A DNA stretch of 64,000 bases from Halogranum amylolyticum (GCF_900110465.1 NZ_FODV01000001.1:372001-436000), one strand, 5' to 3'; shown: positions 17,090 through 27,070, counted from the stretch's first letter. Program-made: numbers and translations. Notes: a model not told the origin generated them from the sequence alone.

Positions 17090-18271
17090 ATGAAGCTGGC
17101 GATGATCGGATTCGGGCAGGCCGGCGGGAAGATCGTCGACAAGTTCGTCGAGTACGACAAGCGCCACGACGCCGGAATCGTCAAGGCGGCCGTCGCAGTC
17201 AACACCGCGAAGGCCGACCTGATGGGACTCACCCACATCCCGGAGGAGAAACGGGTGCTCATCGGGCAGTCGCGGGTGAAGGGCCACGGCGTCGGGGCCG
17301 ACAATGAGCTCGGTGCCGAGATCGCGGAGGAGGACGTCGACGAGGTTCAGGGCGCGATCGACTCGGTACCCGTCCACGAAGTCGACGCGTTCCTCATCGT
17401 CTCCGGGCTCGGTGGTGGCACCGGCTCCGGCAGCGCACCCGTCCTCGCGAAGCATCTCAAGCGTATCTACACCGAACCTGTCTACGGACTGGGCGTGCTG
17501 CCGGGTAGCGACGAGGGTGGCATCTACACGCTCAACGCCGCGCGGTCGTTCCAGACGTTCGTCCGCGAGGTGGACAACCTGCTCGTCTTCGACAACGACG
17601 CCTGGCGCAAGACCGGCGAGTCGGTGCAGGGCGGCTACGACGAGATCAACGAGGAGATCGTCAAGCGGTTCGGCATCCTCTTCGGTGCGGGCGAGGTGAC
17701 TGGCGGCGAGGTCGCAGAGAGCTTCGTCGACTCCAGCGAGATCATCAACACACTCGCCGGCGGCGGCGTCTCGACCGTCGGCTACGCCCGCGAAGAGGTC
17801 GAAGAGGTCCAGAACTCCGGCGGCCTGCTCTCGCGACTCACCGGGAGCAAGAACGAGGACGACGGACTCGACACGGCACGGACGACCAACCGCATCACGA
17901 GCCTCGTCCGGAAGGCGGCGCTGGGCCGTCTCACGCTCCCCTGCGAGATCGACGGGACCGAGCGCGCGCTGCTGGTGATGGCGGGGCCGCCGGCGTACCT
18001 CAACCGGAAAGGGATAGAGCGCAGCCGGAAGTGGCTCGAGGAGCAGACCGGGAGCATGGAGGTCCGCGGTGGCGACTACCCCGTCACCGGCAGCGGCTTC
18101 GTCGCGAGCGTCATCCTCCTGTCGGGCGTGACGAACGTCCCGCGCATCAAAGAGCTCCAGCAGGTCGCCATCGAGGCACAGGAGAACATCGACGAGATCA
18201 ACCAAGAGAGCGAGACGAACCTCGACAACTTAGTTCACGATGACGAAGACGAACTCGAGTCGCTGTTTTAG
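17090..18271 (+). CDS. cetZ1: CetZ tubulin-superfamily protein
   Basis: 393-residue GTPase of the archaeal CetZ family, which controls cell shape and motility. The tubulin signature GGGTGSG is at about 108-114, with GFGQAGGKI at the N-terminus and an acidic C-terminal tail ending DEDELESLF. Length and opening residues agree with CetZ1, the conserved member needed for rod formation in Haloferax. The last codons overlap the start of the next, broken, gene. Confidence 0.9.
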   Translation: MKLAMIGFGQAGGKIVDKFVEYDKRHDAGIVKAAVAVNTAKADLMGLTHIPEEKRVLIGQSRVKGHGVGADNELGAEIAEEDVDEVQGAIDSVPVHEVDAFLIVSGLGGGTGSGSAPVLAKHLKRIYTEPVYGLGVLPGSDEGGIYTLNAARSFQTFVREVDNLLVFDNDAWRKTGESVQGGYDEINEEIVKRFGILFGAGEVTGGEVAESFVDSSEIINTLAGGGVSTVGYAREEVEEVQNSGGLLSRLTGSKNEDDGLDTARTTNRITSLVRKAALGRLTLPCEIDGTERALLVMAGPPAYLNRKGIERSRKWLEEQTGSMEVRGGDYPVTGSGFVASVILLSGVTNVPRIKELQQVAIEAQENIDEINQESETNLDNLVHDDEDELESLF

Positions 18272-19032
18272 CCTCCTGGTCGCCTGCCTCGTCCTCCTGA
18301 CGACGGTGGCGGCGCCAGCCGCCGCCGTCTCCGTCGCCGAGAGCGACGTTCCCGACGAGGCCGAGGTCGGCAGCCAGGTGAGCGCGACGGTGACGCTGGA
18401 CGAACTGTACAAGGACCCCCAACTGGAGGCGTGGACGCTCCAGGGTGAGACCGAACTCACCGACGTCACGTGGACAGTGACGAGCTACGACCAGACCGGC
18501 TCGAAACTCGACCAGCAGTCCGCCGACGGGCAGAACGCTTCGGTCGACGTCGCCGCCGCCGACGACGTTAGCGAGGTACGGGTGAAGGTGACGGGGACGG
18601 TCCCCGAGGTGGAGAACTACAGCTACGACCCCGCCCAACAGTTCCTCTCGTGTCGCTGACGCAGGCTCGCGACGGCGGGTCGAGAACGCCATCGACTCGT
18701 GGCAGACCCACCACTACACCGAGGAGAGTGACACCGCACGCGAGGCGCTCGACTCGGCGTCGACGGCGGTCGACGGGGCGAACAGCCAGCAGGCCGAGAA
18801 GACGCTCGCGAACGCGATCAGCGCCTACGACAACGCGAACGGCGCAGAGGGGTTCGACCTCGCGACCGAACTCGCGAACGAGGCGCAGTCGCAGGCCGAG
18901 TCGGCCAAGCAGTCCGATCAGACGATGCAACTCGCTCTCTACGCGGCGGGCGGACTGCTCGTGGTCGGTCTCCTCGTCGGCGGAGTCGTCTGGTATCGCT
19001 CCCAGCAGGACTCCTACGACAAACTCGGCTGA
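18240..19032 (+). pseudogene. Frameshifted exported protein with C-terminal anchor
   Basis: The first frame (18240-18659) encodes a signal peptide (about residues 8-29), then a soluble domain up to YSYDPAQQF. The natural continuation LTQARDGG is in a second frame near 18656-18679. The rest lies in a third frame: NAIDSWQTHHYTEES, an Ala-rich helix, a transmembrane segment LALYAAGGLLVVGLLVGGVVW and a short tail stopping at 19032. Two one-base losses around 18648 and 18680 would explain it. The start overlaps the cetZ1 stop by 32 bases, so it is probably co-transcribed. It may be a sequencing error or a real lesion. Confidence 0.75.
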
Positions 19033-19085
19033 GCACAGTCGAACGCGATACCAACTCCTTATTTTCCACGCTGCGTAGCGCCGGT

Positions 19086-19763
19086 ATGCGCGTCGTCGTC
19101 CCCTTCGCGACCGAGCAGCCGAAGACTCGGCTCTCGGACGTGCTCTCTCCCGACGAGCGGAGAGCGTTCGCCCGAGCGATGCTCTCGGACGTGCTCACGG
19201 CGGTCCGCGCCGCCGGACACGACCCTCTCGTGGTGGCGACGGCCCCGCTCGACGAACCGACGACTGGACGCCTCGACGCCGACGCGAGCGACGCGACGTC
19301 GCTCGTCCAGATCGACGCGTCGGTCCGCGTCGACGACAGCCCCCTCTCGACGGCGGTCAACGCGACACTCGCGGCCGCCGTCGACCCCGTCGCCGTCGTG
19401 ATGAGCGACCTCCCGCTGGCGACGCCCGAGTCGATCCGACGGCTGACGACCGCCGGCGACAGCAGCGAGGGCGTCGCCGTCGCACCCGGCCGTGGCGGCG
19501 GGACGAACGCACTGGTGGTCAGACATCTCGATTTCCGCGTCGACTACCACGGCGTCTCGTTTCGCGACCATCTCCGGGCGGCCGAGGCGGTCGGCGCGCC
19601 GGTCGAAGTCGTCGATTCGTTCCGACTCTCGACCGACGTCGACGAGGCCGACGACCTCGTCGAGGTGTTGCTCCACGGCGACGGCGTCGCTCGCGACTGG
19701 CTCGTCGACGCCGGGTTCGACCTCCGCGTGAACGACGGGCGCGTCGGCGTCCGACGCGAGTGA
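19086..19763 (+). CDS. cofC: 2-phospho-L-lactate guanylyltransferase
   Basis: 225-residue nucleotidyltransferase that joins GTP to 2-phospholactate (or phosphoenolpyruvate) in coenzyme F420 synthesis. It has the N-terminal VPFATEQPKTRLS nucleotide-binding loop, VVMSDLPLA metal-binding region and APGRGGGTNAL. Two further F420 genes, cofG and cofH, occur within 9 kb. Confidence 0.9.
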   Translation: MRVVVPFATEQPKTRLSDVLSPDERRAFARAMLSDVLTAVRAAGHDPLVVATAPLDEPTTGRLDADASDATSLVQIDASVRVDDSPLSTAVNATLAAAVDPVAVVMSDLPLATPESIRRLTTAGDSSEGVAVAPGRGGGTNALVVRHLDFRVDYHGVSFRDHLRAAEAVGAPVEVVDSFRLSTDVDEADDLVEVLLHGDGVARDWLVDAGFDLRVNDGRVGVRRE

Positions 19764-19819
19764 CCTGCGAGTCGCTGGTCGCGCTTCCTCGTCGTTGGAG
19801 AGACGGCCGCACCGACCGA

Positions 19820-20140
19820 CTACGTCTCGTCGACCTGGACGAGTTCCTCGGTCGCCATGTTGAACCCGGCGTCGTGGTCGGCGAAGTTGGGCACGTCGTC
19901 GAGCGCCGCCCCGGCGGCCTCCGACTCCATCCCCTCCTTCATCGCCGCGGCGTCCTCGAAGTAGAGTTCGGCGACGGCGTCGTACTCGCTGCGGTCGGGA
20001 CTCAGCGCGAACGCGACGGTGTACTTCTGCAGGTTCGGAATCTCCTCCGCGATGGGGACGTGTTCGTCGAGGTAGTACTGCTTGAACTCCTCGAAGCTCG
20101 TGCCCTCCTTCCGGGCGAGCGTGATGACGAGTTTGATCAT
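19820..20140 (-). CDS. EthD-family protein
   Basis: 106-residue ferredoxin-like fold protein of the EthD family. It has the opening IKLVITLARKEGTSFEEFKQYYLDEHVPIA and a central ELYFEDAAAMKEGM. EthD-type proteins assist or degrade small aromatic or quinone molecules; no specific substrate can be inferred. It is opposite in strand to the flanking cof genes. ATG 20140 starts the family-typical N-terminus. Confidence 0.85.
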   Translation of the reverse strand: MIKLVITLARKEGTSFEEFKQYYLDEHVPIAEEIPNLQKYTVAFALSPDRSEYDAVAELYFEDAAAMKEGMESEAAGAALDDVPNFADHDAGFNMATEELVQVDET

Positions 20141-20276
20141 GACTCGGTCCCGCTTCGGGTGCCGACGGCATAACCGTACCGCGGGGTGGTGTCGCCGACG
20201 GCCGAGCGGCTCGTGGTGAGTTCGAACCGACCGCTCGAAGGGAGGGCTTTTCTCACTCCGGCGTGGAGCGACTGCT

Positions 20277-21383
20277 ATGTTCCCGGCGGCCGACGAGTAC
20301 GGCATCGAGATCGAGATCGACGAGTCGGACGTCGAGCGCCTGCTGTCGGTCACGCCGGCCGACGTCGAGGCGGCCCCGTCGCTCACCTTCTCGCGAAACG
20401 TCTTCCTCCCGCTGACGACGGCGTGCCGCTACACGTGCACGTACTGCACGTACTACGACGTCCCCGGACAGGCGTCGCTCATGTCGCCCGAGCAGGTCCG
20501 CGAGCAGCTACGGCTGGGCGCGGACGCCGGCTGTACGGAGGCGCTGTTCACGTTCGGCGACAAGCCCGACGACCGCTACACCGAAATTCACGACCAACTC
20601 GCCGACTGGGGCTACGACTCCATCGTCGACTACCTCTATGCGATGTGCGAACTGGCGCTCGAGGAGGGGCTGCTCCCCCACAGCAACCCCGGCGACCTCA
20701 CCGAACCCGAGTTCGAGCGACTCCGCGAGGTGAACGCCAGCATGGGCGTGATGCTGGAGACGACGGCCGACGTCGACGCCCACGCGGGGAACCGCCGGAA
20801 GACGCCCGGCCAGCGACTCAACACCGTCCGTGCGGCCGGTCGCGAGCGCGTCCCGTTCACGACTGGGATCCTCGTCGGCATCGGCGAAGACTGGCGTGAC
20901 CGCGCCGAGAGCCTGCTCGCCGTCCGCGACCTCCACGAGCGACACGGTCACGTTCAGGAGCTCATCGTCCAGAACGTCGTCCCGAACGAGCGCTCCGACT
21001 ACGAGGGGCCGTCACTGGAGACGATGCGCCGCGTCGTCGCGATGGCGCGCGTCTGCCTCCCGGAGGAGATCTCGGTGCAGGTGCCGCCGAACCTCGCGCC
21101 CGCTCGTAATCTTCTGGACTGCGGTATCGACGACCTCGGCGGCGTCTCGCCGGTGACGGACGACTACATCAACCCCGACTACGAGTGGCCCGCGCTGCGG
21201 GAGCTCCACGACATCGCCGACGAGGGCGGCGTCCCGCTCGGCGAACGACTCCCCGTCTACGACCGGTTCCTGCCGGAGTCACCGAACGGCGACAGCGACT
21301 GGGTCACAGAGCGGATTCGTACGGCCCTCGCTGCCGACGACGACGCGGGTCGTCGCTACCGCTCGCTGGTCGGCAAGTGGTAA
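20277..21383 (+). CDS. cofG: FO synthase subunit 1 (CofG)
   Basis: 368-residue radical-SAM enzyme that, with CofH, couples a tyrosine-derived adduct and a diaminouracil to make 7,8-didemethyl-8-hydroxy-5-deazariboflavin, the F420 chromophore. The cluster motif is C50-x3-C54-x2-C57 (CRYTCTYC). ETTAD, GILVGIGE and QVPPNLAP blocks are typical. The nitrite/sulfite reductase gene follows 265 bases later on the same strand. Confidence 0.93.
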   Translation: MFPAADEYGIEIEIDESDVERLLSVTPADVEAAPSLTFSRNVFLPLTTACRYTCTYCTYYDVPGQASLMSPEQVREQLRLGADAGCTEALFTFGDKPDDRYTEIHDQLADWGYDSIVDYLYAMCELALEEGLLPHSNPGDLTEPEFERLREVNASMGVMLETTADVDAHAGNRRKTPGQRLNTVRAAGRERVPFTTGILVGIGEDWRDRAESLLAVRDLHERHGHVQELIVQNVVPNERSDYEGPSLETMRRVVAMARVCLPEEISVQVPPNLAPARNLLDCGIDDLGGVSPVTDDYINPDYEWPALRELHDIADEGGVPLGERLPVYDRFLPESPNGDSDWVTERIRTALAADDDAGRRYRSLVGKW

Positions 21384-21648
21384 CACGTCACAGTTACCGG
21401 CGACGGCTGCCGATACTACGCACGGACGTCGGTCGCGACCCGGTTCGCTAACCCGCCGACGAGTCGGCCATCCCCGTCGCGGCCGGCGCGCAGTCCGGCA
21501 GTCATAGACACCGGCCCCCACTGCTCCCGTCCCGGAGCACAGGCAGAAGTGGCACCGACGGAGACGTACATGGTCGTCGGTGGAAAACGTGCTCGCCAAC
21601 CATGAGCACTGACAACGCATCTCGAACAGGGCGAGACGGGAGCGGGCG

Positions 21649-23355
21649 ATGAACGCGGTCGAGCGGTGGAAACGGGAGAAGCACCCGCTGGACGTCGTCG
21701 ACGACGTCTACGAGTACGCCGAGGAGGGGTTGACGTTCGACGAGATCGAGGAGCGGGCGGGCGACGGGGAGTGGGAGCGACTGAAGTGGGCCGGGATGTA
21801 CGCCCACGGCACCCACCGCGGCTACTTCATGCTGCGGACGAAGGTCCCCGGCGGCCGACTCACGCCCGAACAGGCACGGGTCGTCGGCGAGGTGGCCGAG
21901 GAGTACGCGACCGCCCCCGAGGAGTACGGCGGCGAGACGCAGAACCCCGTCTGGGGTGACGCTTTCCTCGACATCACCACCCGACAGGACGTCCAGATGC
22001 ACTGGATCCGGATCGAGGACGTCCCCGCCATCTGGGAGCGGTACGACGACGTGGGTCTCACGACGATCCAGGGCTGTGGCGACTCCGCGCGCAACGTCCT
22101 CGGCTGCCCGGCCGCCGGTCTCACCGACCACGAGTGTTTCGACGCCCAGCCGGTCGTCGACGCCGTCTCGGAGTTCTTCACCGGCAACCGCGAGTACGCG
22201 AACCTCCCGCGGAAGTTCAAGCTCACAGTCACCGGCTGCCGCGAGGACTGCGCGCAGTCGCAGATCAACGACGTCGGTCTCGTCCCCGCACGGAGACGTC
22301 TCGACGACGGCTGGTACTACGGCTTCCACGTCCGCGTCGGCGGCGGTCTCTCGGACGGGCCGCGGATGGCCTCCGACCTCGACGTGTTCGTCACCCCCGA
22401 GGACGCCGTCGAGTTCTGTCGTGCGGTCGCCCAGACGTTCGAGGAACTCGGCGACCGGAACAACCGCGGCGTCTGCCGGATGCGCTATCTCGTCCAGCAG
22501 ATGGGTCCCGAGGCGTTCGAGCAGGCGGTCAGAGACCGCTGCAGCGTCGACCTCGACACGCGCGGCGAGGACCTGACCACCGGCTACACCGGCGACCACG
22601 TCGGCGTCCACGAGCAGAAACAGGACGGTCTCCGGTACGTCGGCTTCAACGTCGTCGCCGGGCGCATCGGCGGTGCCGAGTTCGTCGAGGCCGCCCGGGC
22701 CGCAGAGCGGTACGGAACCGAGGACGCGACGGTCAGACTCGCGACGGACCAGAACTTCCTCGTCAGCCACGTCCCCGAGGAGCACGTCCACGACCTGCTC
22801 GCCGAACCGTTCGCCGCGGACTACCAGCCGAACCCGGGACCGTTCTCGCGCGGTGCCGTCGGCTGTACGGGCAGCGAGTTCTGCAACTACGGCATCATCG
22901 AGACCAAGCGGCGCGTCCGCCGGTGGGCGCGAGAACTCGACGAGCGTCTCGACACGCCCGACGACCTCGACGTCGTGCGGATGCATATGAGCGGTTGTTC
23001 GGCCTCCTGCGCCCAGCCGCAGATCGCCGACGTCGGCTTCCGCGGCGAGACGGTCAAGCTCGACGGCGACGTCGAGAGTACGAACGACGAGGGTGACACT
23101 ATCGTCGAGGGGATGGACGTCGGCCTCGGCGGTAGTCTCGGCAGCGACAACGCGTTCGTCGACTGGGTCGAGACGGCGGTCCCGGCCGACGCCGTGATTC
23201 CGGCACTGGAGGCGTTGCTCGCGGCCTACACCGAGGAACGAACCGACGACGAACGGTTCTACGAGTGGTGTCGACGCGTCGACAACGGTCGTCTGCGCGA
23301 CGTGATGCGCAGCGTCGAGGCGGACGTCTCGGGAGGTGTGCCCGCCGATGACTGA
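21649..23355 (+). CDS. Siroheme nitrite/sulfite reductase
   Basis: 568-residue reductase with the two-fold repeat of the nitrite/sulfite reductase family. It reduces nitrite to ammonia or sulfite to sulfide at a siroheme coupled to 4Fe-4S. Cluster ligands are C406-x5-C412 (GCTGSEFC) and C450-x3-C454 (GCSASC). The N-terminal half has the degenerate echo C197-x3-C201. The stop codon overlaps the start of an F420-dehydrogenase-type gene by 8 bases, so the two are almost certainly a translationally coupled pair. Nitrite and sulfite use cannot be told apart by eye. Confidence 0.9.
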   Translation: MNAVERWKREKHPLDVVDDVYEYAEEGLTFDEIEERAGDGEWERLKWAGMYAHGTHRGYFMLRTKVPGGRLTPEQARVVGEVAEEYATAPEEYGGETQNPVWGDAFLDITTRQDVQMHWIRIEDVPAIWERYDDVGLTTIQGCGDSARNVLGCPAAGLTDHECFDAQPVVDAVSEFFTGNREYANLPRKFKLTVTGCREDCAQSQINDVGLVPARRRLDDGWYYGFHVRVGGGLSDGPRMASDLDVFVTPEDAVEFCRAVAQTFEELGDRNNRGVCRMRYLVQQMGPEAFEQAVRDRCSVDLDTRGEDLTTGYTGDHVGVHEQKQDGLRYVGFNVVAGRIGGAEFVEAARAAERYGTEDATVRLATDQNFLVSHVPEEHVHDLLAEPFAADYQPNPGPFSRGAVGCTGSEFCNYGIIETKRRVRRWARELDERLDTPDDLDVVRMHMSGCSASCAQPQIADVGFRGETVKLDGDVESTNDEGDTIVEGMDVGLGGSLGSDNAFVDWVETAVPADAVIPALEALLAAYTEERTDDERFYEWCRRVDNGRLRDVMRSVEADVSGGVPADD

Positions 23356-24976
23356 CCCCGAGCGGTCGGCCTCCGACGACGCTCCGCTGAACGCGCCGGC
23401 CGACGCCGCCCCCGAACTCGTCGAGTCGGCCCGGGAGGACCCGCTCCCGCACGTCCCGGAGACAGCCGACGACGGCGACCACGCGGCAGTGCCGGCGGTC
23501 GACCACGTCCCGCCTCGTCGACCCGACGACCACGGCGGAAAGCCGATTCGGTTCCGTCGACGGGCCGCCGACAGTGGGACGACGGCAGACAGCGACGGAA
23601 CCATCGACGGCGAGGGAGCCACCGACAGTGACGTCGCCGCCGACGGCGGCGCGTACCCGGTGAACGTCGACGCCGAGGGGAGTCTCGGCGATGTCGAGTT
23701 CACTGCGCCCGCAACGGGGACCGGTTGGGACGTCGCCGACGGCGATTCCGCGGACCGCGTCGACCTCGACACACCCGACTACAGCATCCGCCGGGAGATG
23801 AACGACATCGAGACGCCGGACGAGAAGACCTGGTTCATGGAACTCGACGCGGCGGTGATCGACACCGAGCGGTGTATCCAGTGCGGCACCTGCGTCGCCG
23901 CCTGCCCCTCCGACTCCATCGGCATCGGCGACGACGGACTTCCGGAACTCGTGAAGATGTGCACCGGCTGTTCGCTCTGCTGGGACTTCTGTCCCCGGGG
24001 TGGGCTCCGATACGAGCGTCAGTGGAAGATCACCGGCGGCGACGACAACGTGACCGGTGCGGGCGACCCCATCACCGAGTTCTCGGCGAAGGTGGACGAC
24101 GACTGGTCCGAAGGAGCGCAGGACGGCGGCGTGGTCACCAGCGTACTCAGCCATCTCTTGGAAGCGGGCGAGATCGACGGCGCGCTCGTCGCCACCGAAT
24201 CCGACGAGGAGCCGTGGAAGGCCGAGAGTTTCCTCGCGACGACCCACGAGGAACTCGTCGCCAACGCGGGGAGCATCTACAACCAGACGATGGCGCTCGG
24301 CAACCTCGATCCCCGTCGCTGGGAGGGGAAACTCGACGTCTCGTGGGAGGAGGCGAGTCTCGCGCTCGTCGGCACGCCGTGTGAGATCGAAGGCATCCGC
24401 GCGCTCCAGGACTTCGAGTGGGAGTACGGCAGTCAGGAGGCCGGCGTGCGCGCCATCGACTACACTATCGCGCTGATGTGTACCAAGAACTTCAACTACT
24501 ACCGACTCGTCGGCGAGCAACTGGAAGAGAAGCGCGACCTCTCGCCCGAGGAGATCGGCAAACTCGACGTGCTGCACGGGAAACTGATGGCGTACGACCA
24601 CGACGGCGACCAGATCCTGGAAGAGGACGTCGAGAACTTCCACGACGCCGCGCTCAAGGGTTGTAGCGAGTGTGCGGACTTCAGCGGCTACTGTGCGGAC
24701 CTGGCGGTCGGATCCGTCGGGAGCGCCGACGACTACTCGAGCGTCGTCGTCCGCACCGAACAGGGGCTGAAGGCGTGGAACCACACGAAGGCGGACCTCG
24801 ACTACCACGACCTCGAAGACCGCAGCGCTATCGGCGGGCTGCAGTCGTGGGACAAGAAGCAGGCGTTCGAGTCGCTGGAACGACCGTTCGACCCCGACGC
24901 GCCCCGGTTCATCGAGTACACCGAACACGCCGAGCAGTACGAGACGCCGACGAACCCACACGAGTCCGGACACTGA
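23348..24976 (+). CDS. FrhB-like F420 dehydrogenase subunit with two 4Fe-4S motifs
   Basis: 542 residues. The first 150 or so are acidic and low-complexity. Next come two ferredoxin motifs, C176-x2-C179-x2-C182-x3-C186-P and C205-x2-C208-x2-C211-x3-C215-P, and then an FrhB-type C-terminal domain (about 245-520) of the kind that binds flavin and oxidises F420H2. The start lies inside the end of the siroheme reductase gene. Most likely it feeds electrons from F420H2 to that reductase, as the fused N-terminal half does in methanogen F420-dependent sulfite reductase. The alternative is a ferredoxin-dependent partner. Confidence 0.85.
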   Translation: MTDPERSASDDAPLNAPADAAPELVESAREDPLPHVPETADDGDHAAVPAVDHVPPRRPDDHGGKPIRFRRRAADSGTTADSDGTIDGEGATDSDVAADGGAYPVNVDAEGSLGDVEFTAPATGTGWDVADGDSADRVDLDTPDYSIRREMNDIETPDEKTWFMELDAAVIDTERCIQCGTCVAACPSDSIGIGDDGLPELVKMCTGCSLCWDFCPRGGLRYERQWKITGGDDNVTGAGDPITEFSAKVDDDWSEGAQDGGVVTSVLSHLLEAGEIDGALVATESDEEPWKAESFLATTHEELVANAGSIYNQTMALGNLDPRRWEGKLDVSWEEASLALVGTPCEIEGIRALQDFEWEYGSQEAGVRAIDYTIALMCTKNFNYYRLVGEQLEEKRDLSPEEIGKLDVLHGKLMAYDHDGDQILEEDVENFHDAALKGCSECADFSGYCADLAVGSVGSADDYSSVVVRTEQGLKAWNHTKADLDYHDLEDRSAIGGLQSWDKKQAFESLERPFDPDAPRFIEYTEHAEQYETPTNPHESGH

Positions 24977-25568
24977 TAGGGACAAACAGAAGGAATCAGG
25001 CGGTCGATCAGTCTACTCTTCGAGAGTTGTCAGAGCTAATGAACTGAATGAAGATATCTCTCGCATTAGAATTTTCAGTAGAACTCGACCTCCCCTTCGG
25101 AGAGGAGGTCGAGGTTGAGAACCGACCTACGACCTCTGAATAGGCAGTTCTGCCTGCACCAGAGATGGCATTCCGGCTCGTTCACCCATGGCGGTCATGG
25201 GCAGGTGAAATAATGTGTCGTATATATTTAAAAGTGTGCAACATCATCCAGAAAAGACACAAAATAGAGAAAGATATCCAAAAAATTCGTTCTAGAGATT
25301 GTGGAGGTCAGTTTGAAGGATTCACCAGACGTTCTCCATATTAATGTATCCCTTCACATATTGAAGCCCTTTCAGTGTCGTACTCATGAACTACCTCTGA
25401 GGATATAGAGGTCAGTTATTTGATGAGGGATGTGCGTCGCGTGATACGAACCGCACCAGGATACGGCGTCGGTGCTCAACCCGGACAAAATTCGCCGCGC
25501 TGACCGTACGCAGACCTGTCCGTGGCCCAATTGTTTATGCGGCTGCCGTCGCAACTGGACCGTCGTTC
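24977..25568. other. AT-rich intergenic island, probable mobile-element scar
   Basis: 590 bases with far more A+T than neighbouring DNA, no full gene and no conserved terminal repeats that I can find. It holds a 10-bp stem CTCGACCTCC (25084-25093 with 25104-25113), a run TATATATTTAAAA near 25221, and a repeated GAGGTCAGTT (25304-25313 and 25408-25417). The MscS promoter must lie in its right end. Confidence 0.5.
25048..25143 (+). pseudogene. Possible C-terminal coding remnant
   Basis: A 31-codon frame ends in a sensible acidic C-terminus (EEVEVENRPTTSE then stop) with codon use unlike its neighbours. It looks like the tail of a lost gene, perhaps a transposase, left in the AT-rich island. 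Identity is unproven. Confidence 0.3.
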
Positions 25569-26486
25569 ATGTCGTTCGACATCGCAGTGTTGGCCACACT
25601 CCTTCTTCAGTTACAGATCGACCAACTGTTCCCGGAGACACAACAGCTCGTCACCGAGTACGTCGTGCCGGCGGTACTGTTCGTCGTCGCGTTCGTCGTC
25701 GTCTGGTTGCTCGGGAGAGCCGTTCTCGTCCCGCTCATCAAGCGGGTGCTTGACGAACAAGGCCACGACCCGAGCGTGAAGAGCCTCGCAGAGAGCCTCA
25801 CCGGCGTCGTGAACGTGATTCTGGCGTTCGCGGTGGCGTTCACCGTCGCCGGGTTCGGCAGCGTCATCGCGGCGTTCGGAGTCTTCGCCGGTGCGATCGC
25901 GCTGGCGGTCGGCTTCGCCGCGCAGGACATCCTCGGTAACTTCGTCGCAGGGATCTTCATCCTGAAGGACAGACCGTTCGAGGTCGGCGACTGGATCGAG
26001 GTCAACGACATCACGGGTCGCGTCGAGGACATCGACCTGCGCGTCTCACGCCTCCGTACGTTCGACAACGAGCTCATCACCGTCCCGAACGGCGAACTCG
26101 CCAACAACGCGCTGAAGAACCCCGTCGCCTACGACAAACTGCGCCAGAAGTTCGTCTTCGGGATCGGCTACGACGACGACATCGACCACGCGAAGGAGGT
26201 CATCCTCGACGAGGCGGCGAAGAACCCCGACATCCTCGACGATCCGAGTACCTCCATCCGCGTCTCCGAACTCGCCGACTCCTACGTCGGTCTCCAGACG
26301 CGGTTCTGGATCGACGAACCGAACCGCTCTGACTTCGTGAAGACGCGCTCGGAGCTCGTCCAGGCCGTCAAGGAGCGCTGTGACGCCGAGGCGATCGACA
26401 TGCCCTACCCGCACACCCAACTCACGGGCGACATCGAGGTCGAGGGACTGCAGTCGGAGACCGCGACGGCGACGTCGGACGACTGA
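25569..26486 (+). CDS. mscS: MscS-family mechanosensitive channel
   Basis: 305-residue membrane protein that opens under membrane tension to release solutes. Three transmembrane helices lie at about 30-52, 74-96 and 100-120. The pore helix is AAFGVFAGAIALAVGFAAQDILGNFVAG. The beta domain follows with RPFEVGDWIEV and RTFDNELITVPNG, then a C-terminal alpha/beta vestibule to about 285. All are standard for small MscS proteins. Confidence 0.93.
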   Translation: MSFDIAVLATLLLQLQIDQLFPETQQLVTEYVVPAVLFVVAFVVVWLLGRAVLVPLIKRVLDEQGHDPSVKSLAESLTGVVNVILAFAVAFTVAGFGSVIAAFGVFAGAIALAVGFAAQDILGNFVAGIFILKDRPFEVGDWIEVNDITGRVEDIDLRVSRLRTFDNELITVPNGELANNALKNPVAYDKLRQKFVFGIGYDDDIDHAKEVILDEAAKNPDILDDPSTSIRVSELADSYVGLQTRFWIDEPNRSDFVKTRSELVQAVKERCDAEAIDMPYPHTQLTGDIEVEGLQSETATATSDD

Positions 26487-26521
26487 CTCTCGGCTCCGCT
26501 TCGGACTCTCGGGTTTCGCGG

Positions 26522-27070
26522 TCAGATTTCGACGTAGTCGGGGACACGTTTCCGGACGAGCGTGTAGCCCGCGCCGACGACGAGGCCGACGACCGTGAGC
26601 GTGCGGACCGACCCGTCGAACAGGAGGAGCCCGGGCACCGAGAGTGCCCCGGTCAACAGCAGGTCCTCGGGTGCACCGTCGTAGCGGACCCACCGTTTCG
26701 GCGTGAGCCACCGGTTCCCGAAGTGGAGGTAGACCGCCTGCTCGGAGGGGTCGGCCCACGGCCGCGGTTCGGGACCGGCACCGAACCAGTCGACGACGGA
26801 GTGGACCGCCGCCGAGAGCGCGAAGAGCGCGACCGCCACCGTCACCGTGGAGGGACTCGCCGCGGCGACGACTGCGGCGGGCAGGACCAGGAACCAGTAG
26901 TACACCGGGAAGTGCAACGTCCGGCGGTGTTCGCCGACGAACAGGTCGAGGTCCGGGAAGACGCCGCCGACGATACCCGCCAGCGCGCCGGCCACGGCGA
27001 ACTCCGGTGCGACGGCGAGGAGGGGAGCGGCGAGGACGACTCCCGTCGCCGTGTGGGTCGGACTCATCAT
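26522..27070 (-). CDS. YdjM/DUF457-type membrane metal-dependent hydrolase
   Basis: 182 residues with four hydrophobic segments. It opens with SPTHTATGVV, followed by GGVFPDLDLF and HRRTLHFPVYYW, the conserved His/Asp motifs of membrane-bound metal-dependent hydrolases (YdjM, formerly LexA-regulated). Substrate is unknown. It ends about 60 bases before cofH on the same strand. Two adjacent ATGs (27070 and 27067) are equally good starts. Confidence 0.8.
   Translation of the reverse strand: MMSPTHTATGVVLAAPLLAVAPEFAVAGALAGIVGGVFPDLDLFVGEHRRTLHFPVYYWFLVLPAAVVAAASPSTVTVAVALFALSAAVHSVVDWFGAGPEPRPWADPSEQAVYLHFGNRWLTPKRWVRYDGAPEDLLLTGALSVPGLLLFDGSVRTLTVVGLVVGAGYTLVRKRVPDYVEI

Noticed and set aside
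21502..23772. Long open frame antisense to the siroheme reductase gene
   Set aside because: It is a by-product of high G+C codon use; the protein is low in family motifs and rich in valine, aspartate and arginine runs, while the sense strand has all reductase motifs.
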